From: Endomychus coccineus
Lineage: Eukaryota; Arthropoda; Insecta; Coleoptera; Endomychidae
Reading direction: 5' to 3'
Length of the DNA: 64,000 nucleotides
Assembly (NCBI GenBank): GCA_958510875.1
Contig: OY294068.1
Location: 173,941,411 to 174,005,410, forward strand
A program made the position numbers and the translations under genes. Position 1 is the stretch's first letter. Each line of letters begins with the position of its first letter. The notes beneath the pieces are model-generated. The model saw only the letters and a program-made list of their open reading frames with translations, was not told where the DNA came from and searched no databases. This document shows, piece by piece, positions 1-10,300 of the stretch.

Positions 1-1154
1 GTTCTACTTAATCTTTCAACTTTTAATTCATTTTTATAATTGTTTTATTTTTTTACTATCATCATATATTTTATATTTGTTTTGCTTGAGAGTTTTTCAA
101 CTTAGCGTAATCAACTACCCTCGATTACACAGTGCTTAATCAATGTGTTAGTGTCTCAACCAAACAAGAGTGAGTATTACATATATCTATTGAGCGTTTT
201 GTTGCCAGATTAGCCTAATTATTGAGAAACCTGTGAGATCGGGTCATTTCCTGGTTAACGGTACACGTACTGCAACTTATATTGATATTAATTATTCAAG
301 GCAAATGATATATGAGAATGAATGTGATAAAATGAGTAAATTGATAAACCTTCAGAAAACCAAGTAAACCAGAGAAGGGCTCGTTTTTACATCTATTAAA
401 CTAGCAAGTATCTTTCTCGTTTCATTGATATCAATCGCAATATTTCATAGTGTATTTTCATCCAGAATAATTGATTCATGGACGTCTGGTACTGAGTGAA
501 AGTATCTATGTAGAATGTGCTAAAATAGGAAGTAGTAAATTTGTGAGTTCCGGTACACGCGGTATCATCAAACAATTACAACTATCAAATGTGTAATTCA
601 TGTCGACCGCACGTACTGGATTTATGGCATTGAAGGTATTCGGGGCCGATCTCGCCTGCAATCTTCCACCGTCTGTAAACCGGGAATTAATGCTTAGATT
701 TCAACCTCGCCATTCTATTACATTAGTCCTTCCCATAACTTTTGGCTGACTTTCACTTTCCGATTCCCAGCATTTCAACATAAATTATGCATGATTATTT
801 ATTGATCGACAGTTAATTAACTACAATTATTTTTCCGGGTACCTATTGAGTTTGACAATGAAGATGAAAATGACAATGACAACTAGTTTTGAACCAGTCC
901 TAAGACTGTATAAAGTTTGAAGGAAGGGTCGACGTGTTAACAATGTTGTGCTAAGCGGGAAGAAAATTGAATCGTAACTTATATAACGTCGGTTACCATG
1001 GCTATGTGATTTGTTCATCTCGCAAAGGTAACTCGATCCGATTGAGGTACTCGAATTTCGAAATTTTTAATATTTCCTCCCATAAATCAAGAACGGATGG
1101 AGATATCGGGATGCTGTTTTTACTAAAATTTAGCTAAAATTTAGTTTATGATAG
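1..1154. other. AT-rich stretch, nothing recognised
   Basis: No reading frame here resembles a protein family I know. The one short frame on the minus strand (827-1018) has no recognisable domain. I see no RNA gene or clear repeat. Confidence 0.5.
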
Positions 1155-3051
1155 CTAAGGGTCTGTTGAGAAAATAGTACCGTTCTACTCAACTTTTTTC
1201 CAAAAATCACAAGAATGTGTAATCGCTGAAGATAACGTCTTCCAGTTTATTTATTTTCAATTAAACGGTCCAACTGAAAATTTGCTTTCAAAGACTATAG
1301 GATGCTCTTTTAAATGAGATCAATAATATTCAAATAGGTTGAACGATTCAAGAGATATTTGAATGTAAATATTCAAGAATGCATTGGCCTCCCCCACTCT
1401 TATTATGACAGAAGCCTGAAAAATGTCGCAGAACAGTATTACCAAATCTATCAAATGATGTTTCCAATGTTATAGCTCATCTTCTCACTTTCCGAGATAG
1501 CATGAATTTTATGTTTCTTCGTAGCAGTTATGCCTCCCAGTGGTTGAATTACGAACTTCAAAATAGTTTCAAGCCATTTCTCTTGCCCACTTTATCTATC
1601 AGGAGTTTTACCCAAACTAGACCAGTCGGCGGAAATTTTTGCCTGCATTTTCCGGGCGGTAGCAATGTTTCGATTGATTCTTATACATTTTTGCCGTAGG
1701 ATACGATTATCGTTACCCGTAAAAGTTGTGCTTCATTTTTTAATTTAACAATTTGTGAAAAAAAATTACTTTTTCTAATATTTTCTTTTATATCTCCTTT
1801 TCTGTGCATTTTTATCATTATGCTTATTATTATATTCCTTACTTAATTATCTACTGAATGAGATCTGGTGCGATATCACAAGTGTCATTGTTAACCTGCG
1901 TATTGCATTGAAAATTGAAAAAACTAGTTTTTTTAAACATTCAATATCTCAACAACTAAAATACATAGGATATTGAAATCCTCAGAATATGTTGCTATTT
2001 TTAATATAAATAAACGCACTAAATTTCAAAACGATCGCTTCTCAGCTTTTAGAGTTATTGACGATCAAAATTTTTTTTAGGAGTTTAGTTGCATAATGCG
2101 CCAACGTTGCTGTGATCGTCTGATTTTGATCCAGCTGGTCTCAAAAATTCAAAAAAATATTCAAATTTAATATCCTGTTGGGATTTTGGAAAAAGTTAAT
2201 TAGAACCGATTTTATAATGATTTGTTTAACAACTACATAAATTTAAAAAAAATGAATATTGATGATTCCTGTTTGCGTAACTTCAAAGCTGATATTTTTC
2301 CACAAATTTAAAGAATAAACTGTCCTAGCATGCACAGGAGCGAAGATAATTTTTTTTTTCAATTCCTGAAGTTATAAAATTGGTTCCGATTAACTTTTCT
2401 AAAAAATTCCAAAGTGATGTCAAATTTGAATATTTTTTAAAATTTTTGAGACCAGTTGGATCAAAATCAGACGATCACAGCAACTTCGGCGCATTATGCA
2501 ACTAAGCTTCGAAAACAATTTTGATCGTTAAGAACTCTGAAAGTTAGGAAACGATCGTTTTGAAATTTGGTGCAATTATTTATATTAGTGATATCAACAT
2601 TTTCTGAGAATTTCAAGCTCTTAGGTATTTTAATTGTTGAGATATCTGATGTTGAAAAAAAAACGCTTTTCCAACTTTCAACGCAATTTGCGGGTTAACA
2701 ATGACACTTGGGATATTGCACCACATCTCATTTTGTAGATAAATAAGTAAGGAACAAAAAACTGCATGATGCTAGAAATGCACAGGAAGGGACATATAAA
2801 GGCAAATGTAAAAAAAAATTTTTTTCCACAAATAGTTAAATTAAAAAATGAAGCACAACTTTCACAAAGTACGTGTAACGATAATCGTATCCTATGGCAA
2901 AAAATACATAAGAATCAATCGAAACATTGCTACCGCCCGGAAAATGCACGTTTTCATATTATTTCGTTCCCGCCGACTGGTCTAAACCTGCAGGCCTTAC
3001 CATTGTCAAAAAGCAGCCATTCTCTACCCTTATCCGGACATCCGGTATATG
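1155..3051 (+). repeat. Dispersed repeat, copy 1 (split by a foldback insertion)
   Basis: Positions 1155-1617 and 2985-3051 together match 28104-28631 over about 520 bp. Shared landmarks include the start 'agggtctg', 'cacaagaatgtgtaatcgct', 'atgcattggcct' and the end 'acccttatcc(g/a)gaca'. The two halves are separated by a 1,367-bp inverted-repeat element that copy 2 lacks. The repeat has no convincing coding content, and the short frames in both copies are not conserved as protein. Its class is unknown. Confidence 0.8.
1618..2984. mobile_element. Foldback element with ~650-bp inverted arms
   Basis: The left end (1618-1632, tagaccagtcggcgg) is exactly repeated in inverse at 2970-2984. The arms stay alignable to near 2220 and 2370, around a loop centred near 2296. 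Matching inner landmarks are 'acgataatcg' (left 1703 region, right 2880 region), 'aatgacact' and 'cagacgatcacagcaac'. A 3-bp duplication, AAC, flanks it (1615-1617 and 2985-2987). The unoccupied site is visible at 28561-28570 in the paralogous repeat. No transposase is encoded, so it must be non-autonomous. The superfamily is not determinable: a 3-bp target duplication fits PIF/Harbinger-type or related elements only loosely. Confidence 0.85.
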
Positions 3052-4264
3052 CGATTACTAAAAGTAATGTTTTCAAATGGGAATCTAATAGGGCAGAGAA
3101 TTCTATAGAATTGTCGTTAATGTGTGAAAAAATGTCAACAATAAGCGTGTAACTTGCCGTAACCCAATATTTATTGGAGGTGAAACTATGAGGTGCGTCT
3201 GCGAGTGCAAACACGAGCAGCACCTGTTGTAGTGCAACTTGGCCAATTACATTAAACTTCATTTAGTGGTGCTCGTCTCGCTCTCGCTAAATTAGAGTGA
3301 AATAAGCCGCGGTCGCTTAAACGAGTTTCCACCGGCTGTCGTCGTTGTAAGTATTTCATCTTCAGAGTGGCTTCTCAAGTTATTTTCAAGTAGTGCTTTG
3401 TTAATTCACCCCTGAGATACTGAAATAACTTTGTCCGGTTTCGTTCGGTAAACACGTCACGTCTCCTCGGATACCCACCTTGGACACGACTTGGCTAATT
3501 ACATTTATATCACAAGCTTGAATTTTATGTTATATCGCATTGTTAACAAACGAGATAATCGGATTTCTCACTGCGGTGCAAATTATAAATATGGATAACT
3601 TGGCACTGATTAATTTACTGAGAAGTGTACTCTTACACAATAAGTAATTATTGAAATTATTCAAAAGTTTGTCTCGGATTTAACAAAAGGAAGGAGGAGA
3701 TTACAGTTGTAATTGAAACATGACATTGGTCTTATTCAACCATTCACGATTAACGAGAAAATAAATTTACTAATTCAAAACCTGTTATTCATTCGAAATT
3801 CATTCAATTCTATATTATCTGAATGATTTATCAGATTGGAATAACATAAAGATTATAAATGTTCCTGGGGGAACCAAATACAAACAAAAACTTATTGATT
3901 AGAGATTCACAATAAGAAGTACTATATTCTTGTTTATTCAACAGCGACTAGCTTCGTAGATATTATTACCTATATACATCTTCGGGCCACACACCACAGA
4001 TTATTGGAAATATAATTTGAGAAAAATCAGTAATGTAATTTATATCAAAGCAGTTGATATCAGTCAAAAATATAAATTTGAACTTAAAAAGCTATAATCG
4101 ATTGGTCAAGTGACTTCTCTCATCTTCATAAGCAAGCTAACTTCCGGACACTGCTGCGGATCGAATGTATTTGATTGTAAGAACAGGACATTTAATTAAA
4201 AATGGAAAAATATTTTAAAGACAACGTTTTATTTTAGAGTGTAGTAAAAAGAAATAAAAATTGA
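3052..4264. other. AT-rich stretch, no gene seen
   Basis: There are no credible reading frames. Around 3270-3520 the sequence is less AT-rich and contains homeodomain-like cores (ctaattacat), but nothing here proves regulation. Confidence 0.4.
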
Positions 4265-4675
4265 GAACTGCAGCCCCAAAAACCCAATATAGCAATTTTG
4301 AAAAGAATCGGGCCATAATCACTCATCCGCCATCTTGAATTTTGACTGACAAATCATGATATCCGACTTCGAAAACTTCCATATGCCAGTTTTCAAAGAA
4401 ATCGCATCATAATCACAAAACTCGTCCGCCATCTTGAATTTTTGAATTTTGACTAAGAAGTCATGGACGCCGACCCCAAAACCCCCTTATATATCAATTT
4501 TGAATAGAAGCTGATCAACACTCGTTCACCATCATAGCCGTTATCTTGAATTTTGACTGAAAAATCATCATCTCTCACCCCAATGATCTCCTATACCAAT
4601 TTTAAATTGAATCAGACCATAATCACAAAACTTGCCCATTGTTGTGGAGCCGCCATCCTGTTTTTTCTCTCATAA
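4265..4675. repeat. Degenerate tandem repeat, ~4 copies of ~105-120 bp
   Basis: The phrase 'ccgccatcttgaattttgac' or a close variant recurs at about 4329, 4428 and 4545 and ends with 'gccgccatcctg' near 4660. Each copy also carries 'cataatcacaaaactcg'-like and 'cccc(a)a..ccc..tatatcaattttgaa'-like segments. Copies differ by substitutions and small indels, so this is an old local amplification. Such 'gccatcttgaattt' units often belong to dispersed insect repeats. Confidence 0.7.
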
Positions 4676-4861
4676 ATATACCCTACATTGTCACCCGAAT
4701 GATAAACACCTGTCAAATTTCAAGTTAAACGGACTACTAGAAGTTGGTTAAAATTCACTTCCTATATTTCATCCGAACTTACAAATAGATAGATCGTTAG
4801 ATAAACAAGGCAAGTAAATAATGGCGTGTAATGATTCAGAAACCGCTGTCACATTGAAATC

Positions 4862-5398
4862 ATGGTGTATTCCACAACTGTATGTTTTACACTGACACCT
4901 ACTGTCAGGCTGACTTTTGAAATATTTCTGGCAACAGAAAACTGCAAAATTTTCATAGGAGGTGATTTTATTATTGATGTGTCGGTACAAAATGCTGCTT
5001 CTGTGGATTTTATATTCCTTTTGGAGGTATATGGATTTAAGCTAGCCACCAGGGAATACACACGAATCGACGCTACAAAATCCTCTTGTTTGGATAACAT
5101 TTGTGTTAATTACGATAGTGAATGTGAGGTCATTGAATATCATATCTCGGATCACAAGTGTGTCAAAGTCTATGTAGATATACTTAATGTAAAACAAGAG
5201 GAAGTCTGCAAAAAAAGGAGCTTTTCGGAGAAAAATATAAATGCCTCTAATGAAAGACTACTACAGCAGGACTGGGTAGATATGTTATCGGTAAGCCAAT
5301 CTGATGTGAATAGTCAGTGGGTAAGTTTTCTGAACACTTTTATTCCTATATTTAATGAATCATTCCCTCTCCTTGAAGTAAAAAAGAAAAAAAGATAG
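4862..5398 (+). pseudogene. LINE ORF2 AP-endonuclease domain, C-terminal part, degenerate
   Basis: The frame shows the order of an APE-type LINE endonuclease C-terminus. GGDFIID at residues ~38-44 sits where GDFN is expected, so the usual Asn is Ile here. TRID, SCLDNI and SDH follow at roughly residues 69, 77 and 98. The SDH catalytic triplet is intact, but the N-terminal half of the domain is missing or unreadable upstream. The frame ends at a stop about 300 bp before the RT frame reopens. It acts, when functional, by nicking target DNA for target-primed reverse transcription. The missing half and the altered GDFN make this copy inactive. Confidence 0.72.
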
Positions 5399-5706
5399 CA
5401 AATTATCACAACACTCCAGAAATAGCTCAATGTGAAAGAGATCTGGTTGCTTTGTTAATATTAGTCAAGTAATAGTGAATTTAATGAAAATTACAAACGG
5501 TACAAATGCAAATATGATAATTTTCTTTCCGAGGCGAAGAAAAAGTACATAGAAAATTTTTTTTAAAATAGTGGGAATAAAAATAAAAGTGTGTGGAAAG
5601 TAATCAATGACTTACAAGGAAAAGATACCCCACAAAAAATGACAGTCACATTTTCGATAACCCTCAAGAACATGCCAATAAGATAAGCGAGTTCTTAGAG
5701 AACATT

Positions 5707-7335
5707 GTGCCCAGTCGTAGGGATAAACAACCGAAAAGGCCCTTTACTTGCAAAATTCCTCTAAATGAAAATTCCATGTTCTTAGATCTTGTAAGTGAAG
5801 AAGAAATATTTCAAATTGTTAAAAAACTAAAGAACAAACTTAGCTGTGGAACAGATGCGATACCTGTGTTTATTATAAAAACATGTATAGGACTTTTATG
5901 TAAACCACTTACACATATCATAAATAACTCATTTAGGCACGGAGTATTTCCGGACCAACTTGAGGTGGCCCTAATAAAGCCTATTCTTAAAAAAGGCGAC
6001 CCATCAGATGTCTCTAACTATCGGCCAATTAGCCTGCTGAATAGTTTCTCAAAAATTTTTGAGAGGTCCATGTGTACCAGATTAATTTCCTTTTTTAAGA
6101 AATCTAGATTATTCAGTGACATTCAGCATGGCAGCATAAAAAATAGAGGAACTGACACAGCCGTATTTTCCTTTATTCAAGCTGTATTCGAAAAAATTGA
6201 TAAGGGTGAACTTACGCAGGGAATCTTTCTAGACTTGTCAAAGGCGTACGATACCTTAGACCATTCACTCTTGTTATACAAGCTTCACAGATATGGGGTA
6301 AGAGGAGTAGTTTTGCAATGGTTTAGATCGTATCTGTCTAATAGGCAACAAAGGGTGGCAGTTACTACATCAAATTCAAAAGTTTACTCAGAACTCAAAA
6401 CAACTATTGTGGGAATTCCACAAGGAAGTTTGGCGGGTCCTCTGTTATTTATAATTTTTTTAAACGATATCACAGAATTAGAAGGCCCAAAGCGCACTTT
6501 GGTAACCTATGTTGACGATAGCAATCTGAATCTAAGTGAAAAACTTTACCCAAAATTGATTTCTGAGTGTTGTGCCGCCATGTTGAATGCCGGTGAATGG
6601 TTCGGAAAGAACAAATTGATACTAAATGCTGAAAAAACAAATATGATGTTATTTAGAAATATTCATCCAGGCTTTGAACCGCCTACAAATATGGTAATAA
6701 ACCAGATTACATATAAACAGCAAGAATCGGTAAAGTTCTTAGGGCTAGAAGTGGACGCCACATTGAGTTGGTCAGAGCATGTAAACAAACTGACCTCTAA
6801 GTTAAATAGTGTGGGATATTCGATCAGGGTATTCAAAAATTGCTGTAATGATTCCATATTAAGAACTATATATTTTGCAAATTTTTATTCAAGAATGAAG
6901 TTCGGTATCATATTCTATGATATAAGCACTATTTTTGAAAATGTATTTGTGAGTCAAAAACGCGTTGTGAGAACCATTCTGAATCTTAAATTCATTGAAA
7001 CATGCAGGGGACATTGTAGAAAAAATACTCTTCTTACTGCTTACAACATCTATATTTATGAGTGTATTATTTTTCTTTTTAAGAACAAACATCTCTTTGT
7101 TAATCTTAAAAAACTAGATACACATGATACTCGATCAAAAAATTATAACATCCCGGGACATGACTTGACATTTTTCGAAAAGTCTCCACTATATAGATGC
7201 CTTAAATTTTTTAATGCATTACCAGACGAGTTTAAAGCTATTCAAAAATTAGTGATTTTTAAAAGGGCTGTTTTTGAGTATCTGATCGAAATAGAGGCCT
7301 ACAACAGCATAAACGAATTTTTAAGCTATAAGTGA
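5707..7335 (+). CDS. LINE reverse transcriptase (ORF2 RT and C-terminal region)
   Basis: The frame is open for 542 codons and continuous from 5707 (a GTG, so not a demonstrated start; the true ORF2 start lies upstream). RT motifs appear in order: KKLKNKLSCGTDAIP near residue 40, ILKKGDPSDVSNYRPISLL near 94-112, FLDLSKAYDTLDH near 174-186 (first catalytic Asp ~176), GIPQGSLAGPLLF near 238-250, and YVDD at 268-271 with both catalytic aspartates. LINEs of this kind more often have FADD or YADD, so the Val is a mild deviation. The C-terminal region ends with the LPDEF...FKRAV..YL pattern typical of Jockey/CR1-like ORF2 ends. All catalytic residues are present, but the 5' part of the ORF is broken, so the element is probably dead as a whole. 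Confidence 0.88.
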   Translation: MPSRRDKQPKRPFTCKIPLNENSMFLDLVSEEEIFQIVKKLKNKLSCGTDAIPVFIIKTCIGLLCKPLTHIINNSFRHGVFPDQLEVALIKPILKKGDPSDVSNYRPISLLNSFSKIFERSMCTRLISFFKKSRLFSDIQHGSIKNRGTDTAVFSFIQAVFEKIDKGELTQGIFLDLSKAYDTLDHSLLLYKLHRYGVRGVVLQWFRSYLSNRQQRVAVTTSNSKVYSELKTTIVGIPQGSLAGPLLFIIFLNDITELEGPKRTLVTYVDDSNLNLSEKLYPKLISECCAAMLNAGEWFGKNKLILNAEKTNMMLFRNIHPGFEPPTNMVINQITYKQQESVKFLGLEVDATLSWSEHVNKLTSKLNSVGYSIRVFKNCCNDSILRTIYFANFYSRMKFGIIFYDISTIFENVFVSQKRVVRTILNLKFIETCRGHCRKNTLLTAYNIYIYECIIFLFKNKHLFVNLKKLDTHDTRSKNYNIPGHDLTFFEKSPLYRCLKFFNALPDEFKAIQKLVIFKRAVFEYLIEIEAYNSINEFLSYK

Positions 7336-7626
7336 CAATAATAGTCCTTATATAATTTTTTAAATTGTTGTTATTGTGCAGTGTACATTAATTATATTTT
7401 ATATTCTCTTTTTTGACGCCACTTAATTTTTAGTAGTATTGCTATATTATATTGTAATATATCTGATTACGAAGAAAGAATAAACTTACTTACTTACTAT
7501 ACTTGCTGTCACATGAACTATCAAAATTTGCCACATGTTTAATTTCCCCAATTAAACAAATTTAATTATATATTTCATTGAAAATAATTAGTACACCTAC
7601 TTTTCCAAAAACCGATCGTTTCAAGT

Positions 7627-7930
7627 TCAGAATTTTAGACAAATTTTAGACAATTTTATACCAATTTCAGTTGAGACCTTGTCCACAAAATTTTCAGTAA
7701 AAAGGGTAGTACCCCCATGTTCTCCAAATTTGACCGTTTTTAAAGAATTATTTACTAATTTAATGTATTCAGATAAAGGGTTCCTGGCAATCTGTTCATA
7801 CGGAGCATCATTCAATAAGATATCCACCGAATTGTGAAAATCCTCTTTGCGAATAATCACGACGGAATTTCCTTATATTGCTTTCCAGTAATAACGATAT
7901 TCCACCTTCAATGATTCACAGAAATTATAG
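7627..7930 (-). pseudogene. Penelope-like element, N-terminal RT region fragment
   Basis: Read on the minus strand, the translation contains GNSVVIIRKEDFHNSVDILL followed by a spaced N-P..Y..L pattern. This matches the stretch before the RT fingers in Penelope-like elements (aDKGN.VVI...Y..k...lL). One stop precedes GNSVV and the frame ends after 77 codons. It lies head-to-head with the plus-strand Penelope C-terminus at 8109, so the two are separate fragments or products of an inversion. Confidence 0.65.
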
Positions 7931-8108
7931 ATATCAACGAAGTTGAGAAACTTCAGCAAATAGCGTTGGACAATGTTAACGACAAATCTTTGATCAATAA
8001 TTCAATTTCTAGACAAACCAATTGACCACTTCCTTCGAATAGTTCTAAAAAATTCAAAAGTTCCAACATCATCAGTGATTAATAAATTGTTTAATTTGTT
8101 TTCTAAAT

Positions 8109-8468
8109 TTGCAATACAACCCGTTTATATATGTTAGGACAAGCGAAAAAAAGTTTAGGCGATACCTTTTCGACTTTGGCAAATCTGGGATTTACAAAAT
8201 TTATTGTAACTTGTGTTCAATATGCTATGTGGCTCAAACTAGAAGGAACATTTTAACTAGTTATAAGGAACATTTTGCCTATATAAAGAAAAATAATGGT
8301 GAAAAATCAGCGGTAGTCGAACTTGTTTTGAATAAAGGTCACACCATTTCTCAAGAAAGTGTATCACTTTTGAAACACAGTACAGACAAATATCTAGGTA
8401 ATTTAGAGGGTATGGAAAAGTATAAACGAAGAAGCAATCTATTAAATTCCGACTCATGTCCAGGGTAA
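8109..8468 (+). pseudogene. GIY-YIG endonuclease end of a Penelope-like element
   Basis: The frame encodes SGIYKIYCNLC (about residues 26-36), then CYVAQTRRN (39-47) and YKEH (52-55). This matches the GIY...YIG-Q-T.R.....R..EH pattern of Penelope endonucleases, with the associated CxxC. The second half of the signature is YVA, not YIG, and the usual catalytic Arg three residues before EH is Ser. The nuclease core is therefore likely damaged although the frame is open to a stop at 8466-8468. Upstream, VRTSEKKFRRYL corresponds to the linker before GIY-YIG. The initiator shown is only the first ATG in frame, and the real protein would start in a missing RT domain. Confidence 0.75.
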
Positions 8469-8527
8469 CCCATTGTTTCCATTATTATCCCCAAATAGTA
8501 TTTAAACAGGCACATTTTGATTTATAA

Positions 8528-8585
8528 TTTAGTTCACTCTGATGACGGCTACTTGATAGCCGAAAGGTCCTCAGTACTATAATAG
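8528..8585 (+). ncRNA. Hammerhead-ribozyme-like motif in Penelope 3' end
   Basis: CTGATGA (8539-8545) is followed by a 5-bp helix with a 5-nt loop (8547-8551 with 8557-8561) and then GAAA (8562-8565). This gives the core order CUGANGA, stem II, GAAA. Stem III would be very short (8565-8567 with 8569-8571). The predicted cleavage is after C8572. Stem I pairs ACT (8536-8538) with AGT (8573-8575), and after an internal loop TAG (8530-8532) with CTA (8577-8579). Minimal type-I hammerheads with tiny stem III are known from Penelope-like elements and are thought to act as dimers. One extra nucleotide (C8546) between the core and stem II departs from consensus and may weaken activity. Confidence 0.6.
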
Positions 8586-9197
8586 TATTTTTATTGGATA
8601 AGGGAGATTATTTCCTATCAATAGTAGCAAGGGAAGAACTGAAGGTAAATTTAAGCAATAAAGTAATGAAAAATAGTAAAATATTAAAAATATAAGCTAA
8701 GTAAGAATTATTATTATTATCTTCAGGTATACGTTTTTTTAAATTCAATTGACATTTTTAAGATCTATTTATTAATGAATTTTTATCCTAGAATAGTCTA
8801 AGATGTATTCTTTGCATAAATTTTTAGTACGACTAGTACTTGATGTATTTTCAATGTTTTTAGATAATCCATTGTGTAACCAAAAGTTTAGAATGTAACC
8901 ACTGGTTTTACGCATTTTAACTCGGTATAAAATACATTTTGTTCATATACAGAAAAGTAAAATCAGCGTTAGCAGAACATATTTTAAATGCAGGTCACAC
9001 CATTTCTCAAGAAAGTTTATCACTTTTAAAACAAATTATGGACAACTATCTGGGTAATTTAGAAGGGGAGGAAATGTATAAACCTTGAGGCATACCAAAT
9101 AGAAAAGGGAGACTCAACTTACGCGAAGCCATCCGACATACTGAACTTTCTTAAAGCCAAAGGGTTGGAGGAAATGCTATAACCGCTGAAGGGCATA

Positions 9198-9912
9198 TAG
9201 TCCAGGCAACGAACCAGAAAAAAAAATATAGTAAGCTAGAATTTCATAATTTGTTTTGCATTTTGTTCCTAATACCCCATAGATCATTCATGACTATCAA
9301 GACCGCGGGGCTCGACCTTTCTACCCCCTCAAAACGGGGTTTCAACCCCTCAGAACAGTATTATTATAAAAACAGTCCAAAATTAATGAATTAAGAGCCG
9401 AAAATGACACCTAGTACGTTTTTTGGGTCGCTGATCACGATTCCGCGATTAGTTTTCTCGGAAAACTCCCTCCAGATGGGAAATTTGGAAAATTTATATA
9501 TAATATATAATTTATAATTTTGTTGCAAAAATGACGTCTAGTAGGTTTTTTGGGTCGCTGATCACGATTCCGCTGTTATTTTTTCCCAAGCGACCCAAAA
9601 AATCTACTATATTTCATTTTTGCAACAAAATTATAATTATATATTATATATAAATTTTCCAAATTTCCCATCTGGAGGGAATTTTCCGAGAAACCAACTG
9701 CGGAATCGTGATCAGCGACCCAAAAAACACACTAGGGGTAATTCATTAATTTTGGACTGTTTTTATAAGAATGCTCCTCTGAGGGGTTGAAACCCCGTTT
9801 TGAGGGGGTATCAGAAACAAAATGCAGAAAAAATTTTGGAATTCTAGCTGACTACATATATGTTTTTTATTATGGTCTTTTTCCGGGCTCATTGCCTGGA
9901 CTAATAGCAGCA
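9198..9912. mobile_element. Palindromic foldback element (~340-bp arms, ~30-nt loop)
   Basis: The left arm from 'tagtccaggcaacga' (9198) is mirrored by the right arm ending 'attgcctggacta' (9910). The innermost paired block is 9539-9559 with 9589-9609 (agcgacccaaaaaatctact). Strong matches along the arms include 'ggggtttcaacccctc' with its inverse at 9783-9799, and 'agatgggaaatttgg' with its inverse near 9660. Each arm also holds an internal direct repeat (gggtcgctgatcacgattccgc at about 9425 and 9549). No coding capacity is present. It sits inside Penelope copy 2. Confidence 0.85.
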
Positions 9913-10032
9913 GAGGGGGACATAATATATCTTCTAGGTCGCAGTTAGCAAACATCTCAACACAATACATTACAACAAACGAAAAATCACTTTACCAAAT
10001 TCCGATTTATCTCTAGCTGAAGGTAACTCCAG

Positions 10033-10300
10033 GCCAGATAGCTCAGTGGTAGAAGCATCGATCTTCTAAACTCTGTGGCCTCCGGACGCGGGTTCAAATC
10101 TCAGCGACTGCGAAATTTTTCCTATGGTTCAGGAAAGTGGTGAGGCAAAATATAATGGGCCGTCAGACCTAAGTGTCATCGAGTCTGCCCTGATTGCTGA
10201 ATCGAGCCTACTATTCGAGGTGGAGTGTTTGGTGGGTATATCTCAGGTGATTAAGTTCGGACTCAGGGACTCAGGGTTTCACCTACCTCCCAACAGAAGA
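10033..10300 (+). repeat. tRNA-derived SINE-like sequence
   Basis: Positions 10033-10112 hold Pol III box A (tagctcagtggtagaag, near 10040) and box B (gggttcaaatc, near 10089) at tRNA spacing. The anticodon-loop-like cttctaa reads TCT, suggesting a tRNA-Arg ancestor. The acceptor and anticodon stems do not pair properly, so this is not a functional tRNA. About 190 bp of unrelated body follows, and it runs directly into a Penelope 3' tail at 10301. Confidence 0.65.

Larger units (their letters stand above)
4790..7500 (+). mobile_element. Non-LTR retrotransposon (LINE), 5'-eroded, with 3' tail
   Basis: An endonuclease remnant (4862-5398), a spacer with stops (5399-5706) and a long reverse-transcriptase frame (5707-7335) lie in the order expected for LINE ORF2. 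The spacer, read in shifted frames, still shows the lysine-rich linker before the RT (for example SEAKKKYIENFF near 5530-5560). The 3' end has AATAAA near 7479-7484 followed by a short cttacttactta tail ending near 7498, as in LINEs that end in simple tandem repeats. The 5' boundary and target-site duplication were not found. The layout fits the Jockey/CR1-like group, with the clade uncertain. Confidence 0.8.
8060..8610 (+). mobile_element. Penelope-like element 3' part, copy 1
   Basis: This covers a GIY-YIG endonuclease C-terminus (8109-8468), a short untranslated stretch and a hammerhead-like motif (8528-8585). The same stretch recurs, interrupted, at 8934-9085 plus 10301-10410. Penelope-like elements are retroelements with a telomerase-like RT followed by GIY-YIG. 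The RT of this copy is absent. Confidence 0.75.

Noticed and set aside
2766..3262. Overlapping 128- and 102-codon frames on both strands
   Set aside because: They lie across the right arm and edge of the foldback element and have no domain.
10033..10112. tRNA gene (Arg, TCT)
   Set aside because: Boxes A and B and a loop fit, but acceptor and anticodon stems do not pair and it is joined to a repeat body, so it is a SINE head.
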